From Streptomyces sp. CBMA29 (lineage in GTDB: Bacteria > Actinomycetota > Actinomycetes > Streptomycetales > Streptomycetaceae): a stretch of 64,000 nucleotides of DNA. This document shows, piece after piece, positions 24,271 through 33,256 of this stretch; the first letter of the stretch is position 1, and each line of letters starts with the position of its first letter. The stretch is taken from the NCBI RefSeq assembly GCF_014596445.1, contig NZ_MECL01000158.1, positions 46,350-110,349 on the forward strand, written 5' to 3'. The notes beneath the pieces are model-generated. The model worked only from the letters and a program-made list of their open reading frames with translations. It did no database searches and was not told where the DNA came from. The position numbers and the translations under genes were made by a program.

Positions 24271-26121
24271 GTGTCAGCGGCCGTGACCTCCGTTCCCGAC
24301 ATCGACGACGGCGCCGGGACCTCCGCGCGACCGGCCCCCGGAACCGACCGGGCGCCGGGCCGGGACGCCCGCCCGGAAGCGGTCCCGGCACCCCGCGGCC
24401 CCGACGAAGGCGACCGCGATCGCAACCGCAACAGCGACCGCACGACCGCCCCGTACCCCCTCCCCGTCCGCCTCGCCGCGGCCCTCCTCGGCCTCGCCGC
24501 CGTCGCCGCCATGTGCTGGAGCGGGCTCAACCACGACGTGCGGTACGTCCTCGGCGGCATGCGGGCGAGCGGGCGCGGCGGGATTCCGGCGTCCGGCACC
24601 TTCGTGCACCGGCCGCTCGCGTACCGCTGGCCGCTGTCGTGGCTCGACCACCTCACCGCCGGTCCTGTCGCCGTGCGCGAGGCGTCGATACGGTTGCTGG
24701 TGATCGTCGTCGCGGCGGCCGTCGTGTGGTGGCTGCGCCAGGGCCTCGCCCGCCATCTGCCGCGCCGCGAGGCGAACGCGGTGGCGGGAGCCGTGGGGCT
24801 CGCGCTGCTCTTCGCGCCCGCCTGGGACTTCCTCCAGCCGGAGTGGGTGGCCGTGCTGTGCGCGGTGGGCGGTCTCGCCGCCGCGCTGGCGCCGCGCCGC
24901 ACCTGGGTGGCCGTCGGCCTCGGCGGCGTGCTGGTCGCGCTCGCGGTGCTGGTGAAGTACACGACCGCGCCCACGGCGCTGCTGCCGCTGGGCGCGCTCC
25001 TCGTCCTGGACCGGAGGCGCGGCTGGCTGACCACGGCGGCAGCCGCCGTCGCCGCCCCCGCGGGCTTCGCGCTGGCGATCCTCGTGCAGCCGCGCGAGTG
25101 GCGCTGGTTCAACGAACTGTCGGCGCTGAACCCCAACACCCCTTTGCAGAACGGCCTGCACTCCGCCGACGTGCACGCGCTGGTCACCACGGTCGGCACC
25201 GAGGCGCTGATGAACCCGGTGGTGGCGCTGCTGCCCGCCGCCGTGGTGCTGCTCGCGCGCGGCAGCGCGTCCCGCGCCGCCCGCTGGGCGTGGCCGCTGC
25301 TGACGGCGGCCGGGGTCGCGGGCGTACTGGCCGCGCTGGTGGTGCAGGGGCAGTGGTTCCAGTACCACCTGGCCGCGCTTCCGGTGCTGGCCGCCGCCTT
25401 GTGCGGTCTCGCCGTCGCCCGCCGCCCCGACCTGCCGCTGCTCGCCGGGGCCCTGCTGCTCGGCGTCGCCGTCCCGCTGATCGCCGGGCAGTCCTGGAAC
25501 TGGCGGCACGCGCACGAGACGGCCGCGTACACGCTGGTCTCGGCGGTCGTCGTAGCGACGCTGCTCACGGCCTCCCTGCGAGGACGCGTACAGACGCGCG
25601 TACGGCTACGGGCACCGCTCCCCCGCGCCCTGCTCCGCTACGTCCCCGCCCTCGCCCTGCTCCTCGCGCTGGCGATCCCGGTGTGGCCGACGACGCCGTA
25701 CTCGTACGACACCCGGCACTCGACCTTCACCTCGCTCGAACGCGCGGACACCCGGCACGAGTTGACCCAGTGGCTGACCGGCGTCCGGCACCGTATCGGC
25801 GCGGACACCCCCGTCACGTACCTGGCGTTCGGCGACATCGGCTATCTGCTCGGCAACCCGACGCACTGCCGCTACCCGACGCCCGACTTCCTCCAACGCA
25901 CGCGCTACGACCGGTCGATCACCAGTCAGGTCAGCTACCGCGAGAATCTGCGCTGCCTGAGCGACCCGACCTCGCGCTACGCGGTGCTCGACACGTCCTG
26001 GTTCCCGCTGGGCAAGATCGCGCCCGCGACGGCCGCCGCCGTCCGCGCCCGCTTTGACTGCGAGCGGCCGCTCGCCACCCTGCCCGCCTACCACTTGGTG
26101 ATCTGCCCGCGCCGCGGCTGA
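24271..26121 (+). CDS. Polytopic membrane protein, possible GT-C-like glycosyltransferase
   Basis: 616 residues. A disordered charged N-terminus (1-62) is followed by about 11 membrane helices (65-490) and a soluble C-terminal domain (about 500-616) with Cys-containing motifs. After the first helix is an extracytoplasmic loop with NHDVRYVLGGMRASGRGG and HRPLAYRW. The layout resembles GT-C lipid-linked sugar transferases, but no diagnostic acidic motif is certain. The start could be GTG 24271 or 24283; neither has a strong ribosome site. A stand-alone gene. Confidence 0.6.
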   Translation: MSAAVTSVPDIDDGAGTSARPAPGTDRAPGRDARPEAVPAPRGPDEGDRDRNRNSDRTTAPYPLPVRLAAALLGLAAVAAMCWSGLNHDVRYVLGGMRASGRGGIPASGTFVHRPLAYRWPLSWLDHLTAGPVAVREASIRLLVIVVAAAVVWWLRQGLARHLPRREANAVAGAVGLALLFAPAWDFLQPEWVAVLCAVGGLAAALAPRRTWVAVGLGGVLVALAVLVKYTTAPTALLPLGALLVLDRRRGWLTTAAAAVAAPAGFALAILVQPREWRWFNELSALNPNTPLQNGLHSADVHALVTTVGTEALMNPVVALLPAAVVLLARGSASRAARWAWPLLTAAGVAGVLAALVVQGQWFQYHLAALPVLAAALCGLAVARRPDLPLLAGALLLGVAVPLIAGQSWNWRHAHETAAYTLVSAVVVATLLTASLRGRVQTRVRLRAPLPRALLRYVPALALLLALAIPVWPTTPYSYDTRHSTFTSLERADTRHELTQWLTGVRHRIGADTPVTYLAFGDIGYLLGNPTHCRYPTPDFLQRTRYDRSITSQVSYRENLRCLSDPTSRYAVLDTSWFPLGKIAPATAAAVRARFDCERPLATLPAYHLVICPRRG

Positions 26122-26239
26122 CCGGGGGTTGTCCCCACCCGGCGTTCGGGTGACAGCTCCATCGATCATGGTGCGCGACGCGGGTTGGATGGACGGAGTC
26201 CGCACGGGGCGGGCCTGAGTCGTCCAACGGGGAGCCGTC

Positions 26240-27475
26240 ATGAAGGTGTCGTTGTCGGGGAAGCGCACGATCGTGGCGGCGTGGTCGGTGGCACTGGCCG
26301 CGTCCGCGCTGGCGGCGGTGCCCGCGCACGGCACGGGCGGCCAACACCACTACGGGCAGGGGGACTTGCGGAGCGACCTCGCCGCGGTGCGGGCCGCGGG
26401 AGACGGCCAGGTCAATGTCGTGGCGCGGGTCGACACCCCGGACGGGCCGCTTCGGGCGCGGTTCGGCACGGCGGGACGCGGCTCCAAGGAACCCGTCCCG
26501 TGGGAGCCGGAGTTCCGCGCGGCGAGCACCACCAAGACCTTCACGGCGGTCGTGGTGCTCCAACTGGCCGCCGAGGGCGAGCTGTCGCTGGACGACACCG
26601 TCGAGCACTGGCTGCCCGGCGTGGTGCGCGGCCACGGCAACGACGGCTCGCGGATCACGGTGCGGGACCTGCTGCGACAGACCAGCGGGCTCTACGACTA
26701 CGTGGCCGACCCGTCCGTCCAGGACCGGCTCTTCCAGCACTTCGACGAGAACCGCTACGACGTGACTGCGGCCCCGCAGCTCGTCGCCATCGCGATGAGC
26801 CACCCGCCGCTGTTCACACCGGGACCGGCGGGCACCGCCCGGCAGTGGGCGTACTCCAACACCAACTACCTGCTGGCCGGGATGATCGCGGAGAAGGCGA
26901 ACGACACGGCGGAGCGGAAGGCGGGCGGATCGGGCGCCACCTGGCGGGAGTTGGTCGAGCACCGCGTCATCGCGAAGCTGGGGCTCCGGCACACGTACAT
27001 CCCCGGCGACAATCCGTTCCTGGTCGGGCCGCACGAGCGGGTGACCGTGGACACTCCCGACGGCGGGGTGCTCGACGCGACCGAGCTGAGCTTCCAGCAC
27101 ACGGCGGACTCCGGGGTGGTGAGCACGCCGGGCGACCTCAACACCTTCTTCCGGGCGCTCGCGACCGGCGAGTTGCTGCCCGCCGAGCAGTGGCGGGAGA
27201 TGCGCGAGACGGTGCCGTACGACGACCTGCCGGTGCCGCCGTCCGGCAGGCAGGGCGGTTACGGCCTCGGCCTGCGGGTGGTCCCGCTGACCTGCGGCGG
27301 CGTCTCCTACCTGCACGAGGGCGACGGTTTCGGCGTGTACACCCGGCCCGCCGTGAGCGCCGACGGCCGCCGCGCGGTGACGGTGTCGGTGACCACCACC
27401 ACCGCGCTGATCGACCAGGACAAGGTCAATCGCGCGGTGGAGGCGCTCACCGACCACGCGCTGTGCGGGCGCTAG
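26240..27475 (+). CDS. Secreted serine hydrolase, beta-lactamase/DD-peptidase family
   Basis: 411 residues. Signal peptide about 1-32 (ending PAHG). Class C-like catalytic motifs: Ser96-x-x-Lys99 (STTK), Tyr-x-Asn in AYSNTNYLLAG, and HEGDGFG as the third motif. GGGGAG precedes the ATG. Enzymes of this family act as D-Ala-D-Ala carboxypeptidases, esterases or D-aminopeptidases outside the membrane. The sequence does not separate these, but the intact triad motifs argue for activity. Confidence 0.8.
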   Translation: MKVSLSGKRTIVAAWSVALAASALAAVPAHGTGGQHHYGQGDLRSDLAAVRAAGDGQVNVVARVDTPDGPLRARFGTAGRGSKEPVPWEPEFRAASTTKTFTAVVVLQLAAEGELSLDDTVEHWLPGVVRGHGNDGSRITVRDLLRQTSGLYDYVADPSVQDRLFQHFDENRYDVTAAPQLVAIAMSHPPLFTPGPAGTARQWAYSNTNYLLAGMIAEKANDTAERKAGGSGATWRELVEHRVIAKLGLRHTYIPGDNPFLVGPHERVTVDTPDGGVLDATELSFQHTADSGVVSTPGDLNTFFRALATGELLPAEQWREMRETVPYDDLPVPPSGRQGGYGLGLRVVPLTCGGVSYLHEGDGFGVYTRPAVSADGRRAVTVSVTTTTALIDQDKVNRAVEALTDHALCGR

Positions 27476-27488
27476 ATGTGTCCGGCCG

Positions 27489-29471
27489 TCAGGCGCTGTA
27501 GACCTCGAATTCGGAGAGCTGCCCGGCGGGCCAGCCGGTGTTGGCGGTGAAGTTCAGCCGTACGTAACGGGCGGTGACGGCCGTGGGCAGATTGACCGTC
27601 ACCGCGTTCCCCGAGGCCGGGTTGAACGTGTAGTTCTGCGCGGGGATCTGGGTGGTCAGCGGGACGCTGGGGCCCGCCTGAACGGAGATGGTCTGGGTAC
27701 GGGTGCCCCAGGCGCTGGGCGGCGGCAGCTTCAGCACCAGCCGCTTGACGGTGGTGGTGAGGCCGAGGTCGACCTGGATCCACTGCGGGAAGGCGTTGTT
27801 GTTGCTCTCCCAGTACGAGTTGGGGTCGCCGTCGACCACGTTGCCCGAGCCGTAGACCTGGGTGTGGCTGCTCTCCGAAGTGGCCTTGCCCAGGGCGAGG
27901 TTGGTCCCCGGCGGCACGGTCGTCGCGTCGGTGGTGACGCTGACCTGGTTGGACGCGGGGGACACGTTGCTTGCCGCGTCGAGGGCCTGGACGGTGAAGG
28001 TGTAGGCGGTGGACGGGCTGAGCCCGGTGACCGTGGCGGTCGTGGCGTTGCCCGGCGCGCTGCCCGCCTGGGTGCTGGTGGAGCCGGTGACCCGCATGAT
28101 CCGGTAGCCGGTCACGCCGACGTTGTCGGTCGAGGCGGTCCAGGCCAGCGCGGCGGTGGTGTCGGTGTGCCCGGTGACGTGCAGCGTGCCGGGCGCGGTC
28201 GGCGGTACGGTGTCGCCGCCGCCGGAGACCAGCGGCTGGGTGGGGCGGGTCGCGGTGAGGGCGATCTGGCCCTTGAGCATCTTGCCGCCGTCGCCGGTCA
28301 GGCGCAGGTAGTAGTCCGAGGAGCAGGCCGTGCCGTCCTCGTCCAGTGCCAGGAAGCCGGAGTTGGTGGGCGTCCACGCCTGGGACTCGGCGGTCTTGGC
28401 GATCTGGTTGCCCTCGTTGTACTCGTCGAACATCGAGATGTAGATGCCCTGCACCCCGGCGCGGCAGACGTTGTAGAACTGCCGCCACATGAAGTCGCCG
28501 TGCGCGCGCTGCCGTCCGGAGACGTCACCGGGCAGGACGCACGGCTGGTAGTCGATGCCGTGCGCCGCGCAGTCGGCCTCGTCGCCGACGGTGTAGGTGT
28601 TGTAGGCGTTGTCGGAGTCGCCCGCGTTGCCGATCGCGCCGACCATCCACGGCGAGATCATGTTGAAGGCGTGGTAGACGTCCGAGTAGCCGGTGCGGGT
28701 GCCCGCGCCGCCGGTGCGCCACTCGCGCGGCACCCCGCCGATGACGTAACAGCCCTGCCCCTTGAACCAGTTGATGACGTCGATGCAGGCGTCGGTGCTG
28801 AACGGGTGGTTGTTGTCGTTGAAGCCGAAGCCCCAGATGCAGACGACCGGCTTGCCGTTCTGCGTCGCGTACGCCGAGGAGGCCGTGTGGGCCTTCATCT
28901 TGTTGGTCCAGTCCGTCTTGATCTCGGACTGCATGTTCGTCCAGCCGGTGACGTCGTACATGACGTAGAACTTCCGGCTGTGCGACTCCGCCGCGCTGCG
29001 CACTTTGCCGGCCATCGCGTCGCGCGTCGGGCCTTCCCCGCCGGTGGGGTTGAAGCGCTGGAGCGCCGCGGTGTCGATGCCGTACTGCTGCATCCACTGG
29101 AAGTGGGTGTCGACGGTCTGCTGGTCGTAGGACGAGAAGAGCGTCGCGGGCTGGCCGTTGCCGAGGGCGGCGTATCCCGTCTGGTAGGTGTGGGTGTACT
29201 CGCGCATGTCCGGCCAGCTACTGATGCCGGTGTTGGACGGTGACGGGGTCTGGCCCCAGTTCTGCGTCCAGTGCCACCAGCCGTTGATCGGGGCGCCGTC
29301 GCCGATGCAGGCGAACCAGCCCTGATAGCCGACCGTGACCTTTCCGACCACGTCTCCCGGCCCGCTGGCCGCTGCCGCGCTGCCCGCGGCGGCGGTCTCC
29401 GCGACACCTAGGGTTCCTGCCGCAGTGGCCGCGATGGCGGCTTGCAGGAAGACCCGGCGTGTGACACCCAT
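27489..29471 (-). CDS. Secreted GH71/GH99-like protein with FN3 and discoidin (CBM32-like) domains
   Basis: 660 residues with a Tat-type signal (TRRVFLQAAIAAT). Residues about 40-380 form a TIM-barrel GH71/99-like domain (VGYQGWFACIGDGAPINGWWHW and later GIYISMFDEYNEG). The acidic residues there may be catalytic. Residues 410-495 are a fibronectin type III domain and 505-660 an F5/8 type C domain (NLALGKATSESS to LSEFEVYSA) that should bind glycans. GGAGGAG precedes the start. GH71 acts on alpha-1,3-glucan and GH99 on alpha-mannan; substrate is unassigned here. The gene is convergent with the serine hydrolase, 13 bp away. Confidence 0.75.
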   Translation of the reverse strand: MGVTRRVFLQAAIAATAAGTLGVAETAAAGSAAAASGPGDVVGKVTVGYQGWFACIGDGAPINGWWHWTQNWGQTPSPSNTGISSWPDMREYTHTYQTGYAALGNGQPATLFSSYDQQTVDTHFQWMQQYGIDTAALQRFNPTGGEGPTRDAMAGKVRSAAESHSRKFYVMYDVTGWTNMQSEIKTDWTNKMKAHTASSAYATQNGKPVVCIWGFGFNDNNHPFSTDACIDVINWFKGQGCYVIGGVPREWRTGGAGTRTGYSDVYHAFNMISPWMVGAIGNAGDSDNAYNTYTVGDEADCAAHGIDYQPCVLPGDVSGRQRAHGDFMWRQFYNVCRAGVQGIYISMFDEYNEGNQIAKTAESQAWTPTNSGFLALDEDGTACSSDYYLRLTGDGGKMLKGQIALTATRPTQPLVSGGGDTVPPTAPGTLHVTGHTDTTAALAWTASTDNVGVTGYRIMRVTGSTSTQAGSAPGNATTATVTGLSPSTAYTFTVQALDAASNVSPASNQVSVTTDATTVPPGTNLALGKATSESSHTQVYGSGNVVDGDPNSYWESNNNAFPQWIQVDLGLTTTVKRLVLKLPPPSAWGTRTQTISVQAGPSVPLTTQIPAQNYTFNPASGNAVTVNLPTAVTARYVRLNFTANTGWPAGQLSEFEVYSA

Positions 29472-29765
29472 CTGGACTCCTCCGATCGGCTGTCAACTCC
29501 CGCCGCCCGCGCGGCCGTCGGGCGCTCGGGTGAGTGCTCGGGCGAGTGCTCTGCGGCAGGGGCCGGAAGTCTGGTGCGGGGGATCGTAACGACAGGGTTA
29601 CGTGAGCGCAATAGATCGCGCCGCAGGCGAAATAATTGACAGAGATGACGCAAGAACCGTTCTGTCGTGGTTTTCGGTGGTGCCGCGCGGGATGGGCGCA
29701 AAGGTTCACCAGATTGGAACCGGGATCTCAGCGGAATCCAAGAAACGATTCATACGGTCATCCGC

Positions 29766-30938
29766 ATGGATGACGAACAGACGTCCGGCGGAGCTGGGGG
29801 TGAGGCCGGAAGCCGGGCCGGGGACACAGCCAGGGACGCAGGCGGGGACACAGCCTGGGACGACGCCGGGAGCGAGGCGGGGAGCGGGGCCGCCGCGCAC
29901 TGGTGGACCCGGCGGCCCCTCGTCGTGTCCACCACGACACTCGCGGTGATCGCGGTGCTGACGCTGGCCACCGTCGTCCAGTCGCCGTCCGCGCGGGCCG
30001 GGGCGGACGGGAAGGCGACCAGCGGCGCGACGGGCGGCACGTCCCCCTCCCCCACCCCCACCACCGCGAAGCCCTTCACCCCGGCGCAGGCGCCGTCGAC
30101 CACCACGCCGCCGACCACCACGCCGTCGACCACCGCACCGGCGTCCCCCTCGGCCACTCCCCCGCAGAAGACGACGGCCACGCCCGCGCGGGACGCCCAG
30201 GCCGAGCTGCGCGCGGCGATCAAGGCCCTGTCCGACACCGGCTCCGGGCACTTCTCGGTCGCCGTGACCGAACTGGGCGGGGACAGCGACGACGCCGGCG
30301 GTACGGTCGCCACGTACGACAGCGGCGGCACGAAGACGTACGACACCGCGAGCATCGTCAAGGTCGACATCCTGGCGGCGCTGCTGCTCCGGCATCAGCG
30401 CGCGGGCACCCAACTGACCTCCGCGCAGCGCGACTTGGCCACCGACATGATCGAGCAGAGCGACAACGACGCGGCGCTCGCACTGTGGGAGGCCATCGGC
30501 AGCGGCCCGGGGCTGGCGTCCGCCAACGCCTCGCTCGGCCTGAGCCACACCACCCCCGGCAGCGGCGAATTGTGGGGCCTGACCCAGACCACCGCCGCCG
30601 ACCAGATCACCCTGCTGCGCGCGGTCTACGGCGACGGCGACGACTCCCCGCTCAGCACCGCCTCGCGCGACTACGTCTCGGACCTGATGCACGCGGTCAC
30701 CGCCGACCAGCGGTGGGGCGTGTCGGCGGCCGACTCCGACGGCGGGGACTACGCGCTCAAGAACGGCTGGCTGCCGCGGAGCGCCACCGGCCTGTGGGAC
30801 GTCAACAGCATCGGGAAGGTCGACCACGACGGCCATACGCTGCTGGTCGCGGTGCTGTCAGGCGGCCATGTGTCGGAGCAGGACGGGATCGCGCTGGTGG
30901 AACGGGTCGCGCAGGCGGCGGCGAAGGCCGTGACGTAA
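29766..30938 (+). CDS. Membrane-anchored class A beta-lactamase-like serine hydrolase
   Basis: 390 residues. A polar Gly/Asp-rich N-terminus (1-45), one membrane helix (about 51-71), a long Pro/Thr/Ser linker (75-140) and an outside catalytic domain. Motifs: Ser196-Ile-Val-Lys199, SDN at 232-234, and KNGW in place of KTG. The Glu-loop of true class A enzymes is not clear, so it may be a DD-peptidase-like or penicillin-interactive protein. The linker suggests it reaches into the cell wall. ATG 29766 was chosen because the upstream extension has no coding character. Confidence 0.75.
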   Translation: MDDEQTSGGAGGEAGSRAGDTARDAGGDTAWDDAGSEAGSGAAAHWWTRRPLVVSTTTLAVIAVLTLATVVQSPSARAGADGKATSGATGGTSPSPTPTTAKPFTPAQAPSTTTPPTTTPSTTAPASPSATPPQKTTATPARDAQAELRAAIKALSDTGSGHFSVAVTELGGDSDDAGGTVATYDSGGTKTYDTASIVKVDILAALLLRHQRAGTQLTSAQRDLATDMIEQSDNDAALALWEAIGSGPGLASANASLGLSHTTPGSGELWGLTQTTAADQITLLRAVYGDGDDSPLSTASRDYVSDLMHAVTADQRWGVSAADSDGGDYALKNGWLPRSATGLWDVNSIGKVDHDGHTLLVAVLSGGHVSEQDGIALVERVAQAAAKAVT

Positions 30939-30996
30939 GAAGGCGACGTAAGAACGTCACGTGGAAAAGCCGCCCATGGTGTCCATGACCCGGCGC

Positions 30997-31482
30997 TCAG
31001 TCCGCCGACCAGGCGATGACCGGCGGTACGACGCGGGCGCACAGCGGGTGCCCCTTGGGGTCGGTGAGGCCGAGGCGCCCGGTGAGCCGCCCGGACCGTA
31101 CGGCGGCGGCGAGCACGTCCGGCTCGACGGCTGCGAGCAGCAGTTTGGCGCGGCGGAACATCGTGAAGGTTCCGTCCGCGCCGACCCCGCCCCAGGAGAG
31201 ATAGACGAAGCGCCCGCCCGGCCCGCCCTGCACGTACGGGCCGGTCAGCTCGGTGCCGCCCGCGACCGTACGCGCGACGCACTCCAGCGTCCACCCGGCG
31301 CGGTCCGCGTCACCGGGGGTCGGGTCGAGCAGCTCCCCCGGTTTCGCTCGCCGTTGAACGGCGACGTGGATGTTCGTGTATCCGGGGAAGCCGGGGGCCG
31401 CGGCGCACGCGCGGCCGGGAAGGCCGGTGCCTTCGATGCGGAGCGTGACGGGCGTGGAGGTGCCGGGCGTCGCTGGGGCCAT
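30997..31482 (-). CDS. DUF5990-like protein
   Basis: 161 residues, no signal peptide or membrane segment. Strings such as RIEGTGLPGRAC, NIHVAVQRR and GPYVQGGPGGRFVYLSWG match a small uncharacterised actinobacterial family that I recall as DUF5990. It is divergent from the HTH/Clp-N pair, 89 bp away. No function is known to me. Confidence 0.6.
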   Translation of the reverse strand: MAPATPGTSTPVTLRIEGTGLPGRACAAAPGFPGYTNIHVAVQRRAKPGELLDPTPGDADRAGWTLECVARTVAGGTELTGPYVQGGPGGRFVYLSWGGVGADGTFTMFRRAKLLLAAVEPDVLAAAVRSGRLTGRLGLTDPKGHPLCARVVPPVIAWSAD

Positions 31483-31534
31483 GCGGCCATTCTGGCACCG
31501 CGCGCATCCGGCCGGACGGATGTGTCAGTTTGGA

Positions 31535-31564
31535 TTGACGCGATACCGGGCGTCAGTCTAGCCT
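31535..31564 (+). promoter_or_regulatory. Candidate promoter for the HTH gene, possibly leaderless
   Basis: TTGACG (31535) and TAGCCT (31559) are 18 bp apart, and the ATG at 31572 falls 7 bp after the -10 box. Transcription would start at or next to the start codon. No ribosome site is present, which fits a leaderless mRNA. An inverted GTCAG/CTGAC pair overlaps the -10. Confidence 0.5.
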
Positions 31565-31571
31565 GACGTCC

Positions 31572-31775
31572 ATGGATACCAACAGTGTCTCCGCGGCCGT
31601 GAACTCGGACGACCCCGCGGTCGGCCTGCGGGCCGTCGGCGCGCTGCACCGGCTCGCCGAACAGGTCGAGGCCGCGCATGTGGCGTTGGCCCGCCGGCAG
31701 GGCTGGTCGTGGGAGCAGATCGGCGACGCCCTCGGGGTGTCGCGTCAGTCGGTGCACGCGAAGTACGGAAAGTGA
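31572..31775 (+). CDS. Small helix-turn-helix protein
   Basis: 67 residues. The second half is a helix-turn-helix (GWSWEQIGDALGVSRQSVHAKYGK); the first half is one amphipathic helix. The protein has no effector domain. Such proteins are regularly found just before Clp N-terminal-domain proteins in Streptomyces. Eight bases separate the two genes here, so they are co-transcribed. It probably acts as a DNA-binding adaptor or autoregulator. Confidence 0.72.
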   Translation: MDTNSVSAAVNSDDPAVGLRAVGALHRLAEQVEAAHVALARRQGWSWEQIGDALGVSRQSVHAKYGK

Positions 31776-31783
31776 GGCGCCCG

Positions 31784-32254
31784 ATGCCGGAGAACACCGC
31801 TCACGCCCGGTTCAAGCTCGTCCTGGAGCAGGCGGGCGAGGAGGCCGCCCGGCGCGGCGACCGCCGGATCGGCACCGATCACCTGCTGCTCGCGCTGCTC
31901 CGCGACGAGGCCGCCCAGCCCGCCCGCGCTCTCGGCGTCACCCTCGCCGAGGGCCACGCCGCCCTCGAAGCCCTCGACCGGGCCGCCCTCGGCTCGCTCG
32001 GCATCCACCTCGACATCCCCCTCGCCCCGCCGCCGGTCCGCGGCCGACGGCGCATCACCCTCAATTCAGCCGCCCGCGCGACCGTCGTCGCCGCCAAGCA
32101 CGAGGCCGAGCGCGAGCGGCGCGGACGCCGTATCGAGCCCCGCCATCTCCTGCTCGCGCTCCTGCCCGCCCCGCACCCCGACCCCGCCGCGACGCTGCTC
32201 AGCGCCCTGGACCTCGACGCGGCCACCGTCCGCGAACGCCTGGCGGGCTGCTGA
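31784..32254 (+). CDS. Clp N-terminal-domain protein without ATPase
   Basis: 156 residues made of two Clp-N repeats (about 8-75 and 80-152). Each has the RxxRxGTDHLLLALL / RRIEPRHLLLALL pattern used by ClpA/ClpC to hold substrates and adaptors. There is no AAA+ module. It may regulate or deliver substrates to ClpC, or bind arginine-phosphorylated-like ligands. It is paired with the small HTH gene upstream. Confidence 0.75.
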   Translation: MPENTAHARFKLVLEQAGEEAARRGDRRIGTDHLLLALLRDEAAQPARALGVTLAEGHAALEALDRAALGSLGIHLDIPLAPPPVRGRRRITLNSAARATVVAAKHEAERERRGRRIEPRHLLLALLPAPHPDPAATLLSALDLDAATVRERLAGC

Positions 32255-32275
32255 GCCCACCGCCACCTGGCGGTC

Positions 32276-33061
32276 CTACGCGTCCGCCAGCGCCAGGTCG
32301 TGCGGCTCGATGCCCAGGACCCGGTGGAATTCGCGCTCGCCGAGCGCCGTGACCTTCACCGCGCGGCCGGTGCCAATACGGGCGGCCCAGGCGCGGGTGA
32401 GGACGAGGCGGCAGAGTTCGGCGCCCGCCGTGCCGCCCAGGTGGGGGCGCCGCTCGGTCCAGTCGAGGCAGGGGCGGGCCAGCGGGCGGCGGGACGAGGG
32501 CGGCCCGGACAGATCCGCGCCGAGGTCGGTGAACCAGGCCACACCGTCGTCGGTGAGGGCGAAGCCGGTGTCCTGCCGGAGCAGGCCGTTGCCGGTCAGC
32601 GCGTCGGTGAGGGCCACGCCCAGCCGTCCGGCGAGGTGGTCGTAACACGTACGGCCACGCGCCATCGCCCGGCCCACGCTGTGCGCCCGCAGCCCGGCGC
32701 CGGTGGTCCGGGGTACGGCGACGGCCACCCGTTCCGCCATGTCCTCGACGAATCGGGCCGCTTCGGGGCCGGCCAGACGTACGTAACGGTGCCGCCCCTG
32801 GTGTTCGCGTGCCAGCAGTCCGCCGTCGACCAGGCGGGTCAGGTGCTCGCTCATGGTGGACGGCGCGACCCCGCAGTGCCGGGCCAGTTCGCCGCTGGTC
32901 CAGGCGCGCTTGTCCAGCAGCGCCAGGCAGACCGCGGCCCTGGTCTCGTCGGCCAGGAGCGCGGCGAGGGCCGCGAGCCGGGGGACGGCGGGGTCGACGA
33001 GCGCGGGCGTACGGGGGCCGCCGGTCCTCGGCGCCCCCGGAGCCCTGGTGCGGGTGGTCAT
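32276..33061 (-). CDS. ArsR-family winged-helix regulator with long C-terminal domain
   Basis: 261 residues from ATG 33061. Winged helix at about 35-100: LAALLADETRAAVCLALLDKR, then SGELARHCGVAPSTMSEHLT and the wing GRHRYVRL. The C-terminal 150 residues carry CYDHLAGRLGVALTDAL and CLDWTERRPHLGG, a conserved Streptomyces extension that probably binds the effector. Metal-binding Cys pairs of classical ArsR sensors are absent. The start is set at the MTTRTR Met; an in-frame extension to 33097 exists. Confidence 0.75.
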   Translation of the reverse strand: MTTRTRAPGAPRTGGPRTPALVDPAVPRLAALAALLADETRAAVCLALLDKRAWTSGELARHCGVAPSTMSEHLTRLVDGGLLAREHQGRHRYVRLAGPEAARFVEDMAERVAVAVPRTTGAGLRAHSVGRAMARGRTCYDHLAGRLGVALTDALTGNGLLRQDTGFALTDDGVAWFTDLGADLSGPPSSRRPLARPCLDWTERRPHLGGTAGAELCRLVLTRAWAARIGTGRAVKVTALGEREFHRVLGIEPHDLALADA

Positions 33062-33256
33062 GCACCCATCCTCGCCCCGTGACGTTTCGGCGGCCACCGA
33101 AAGGTCGGGGGCACGAGGACGCGGGCGCCGAGGCGGTACGGGTACGGCCGCAGATACGCGGTCGGCCGTCGACGGGACCCGTCCTCCGGCCCCGGGCCCG
33201 GACCCGCGCGACGAACGGCGGACCCGGGCCGGTTGAACCTAAGGGCTGTCGAGGCG

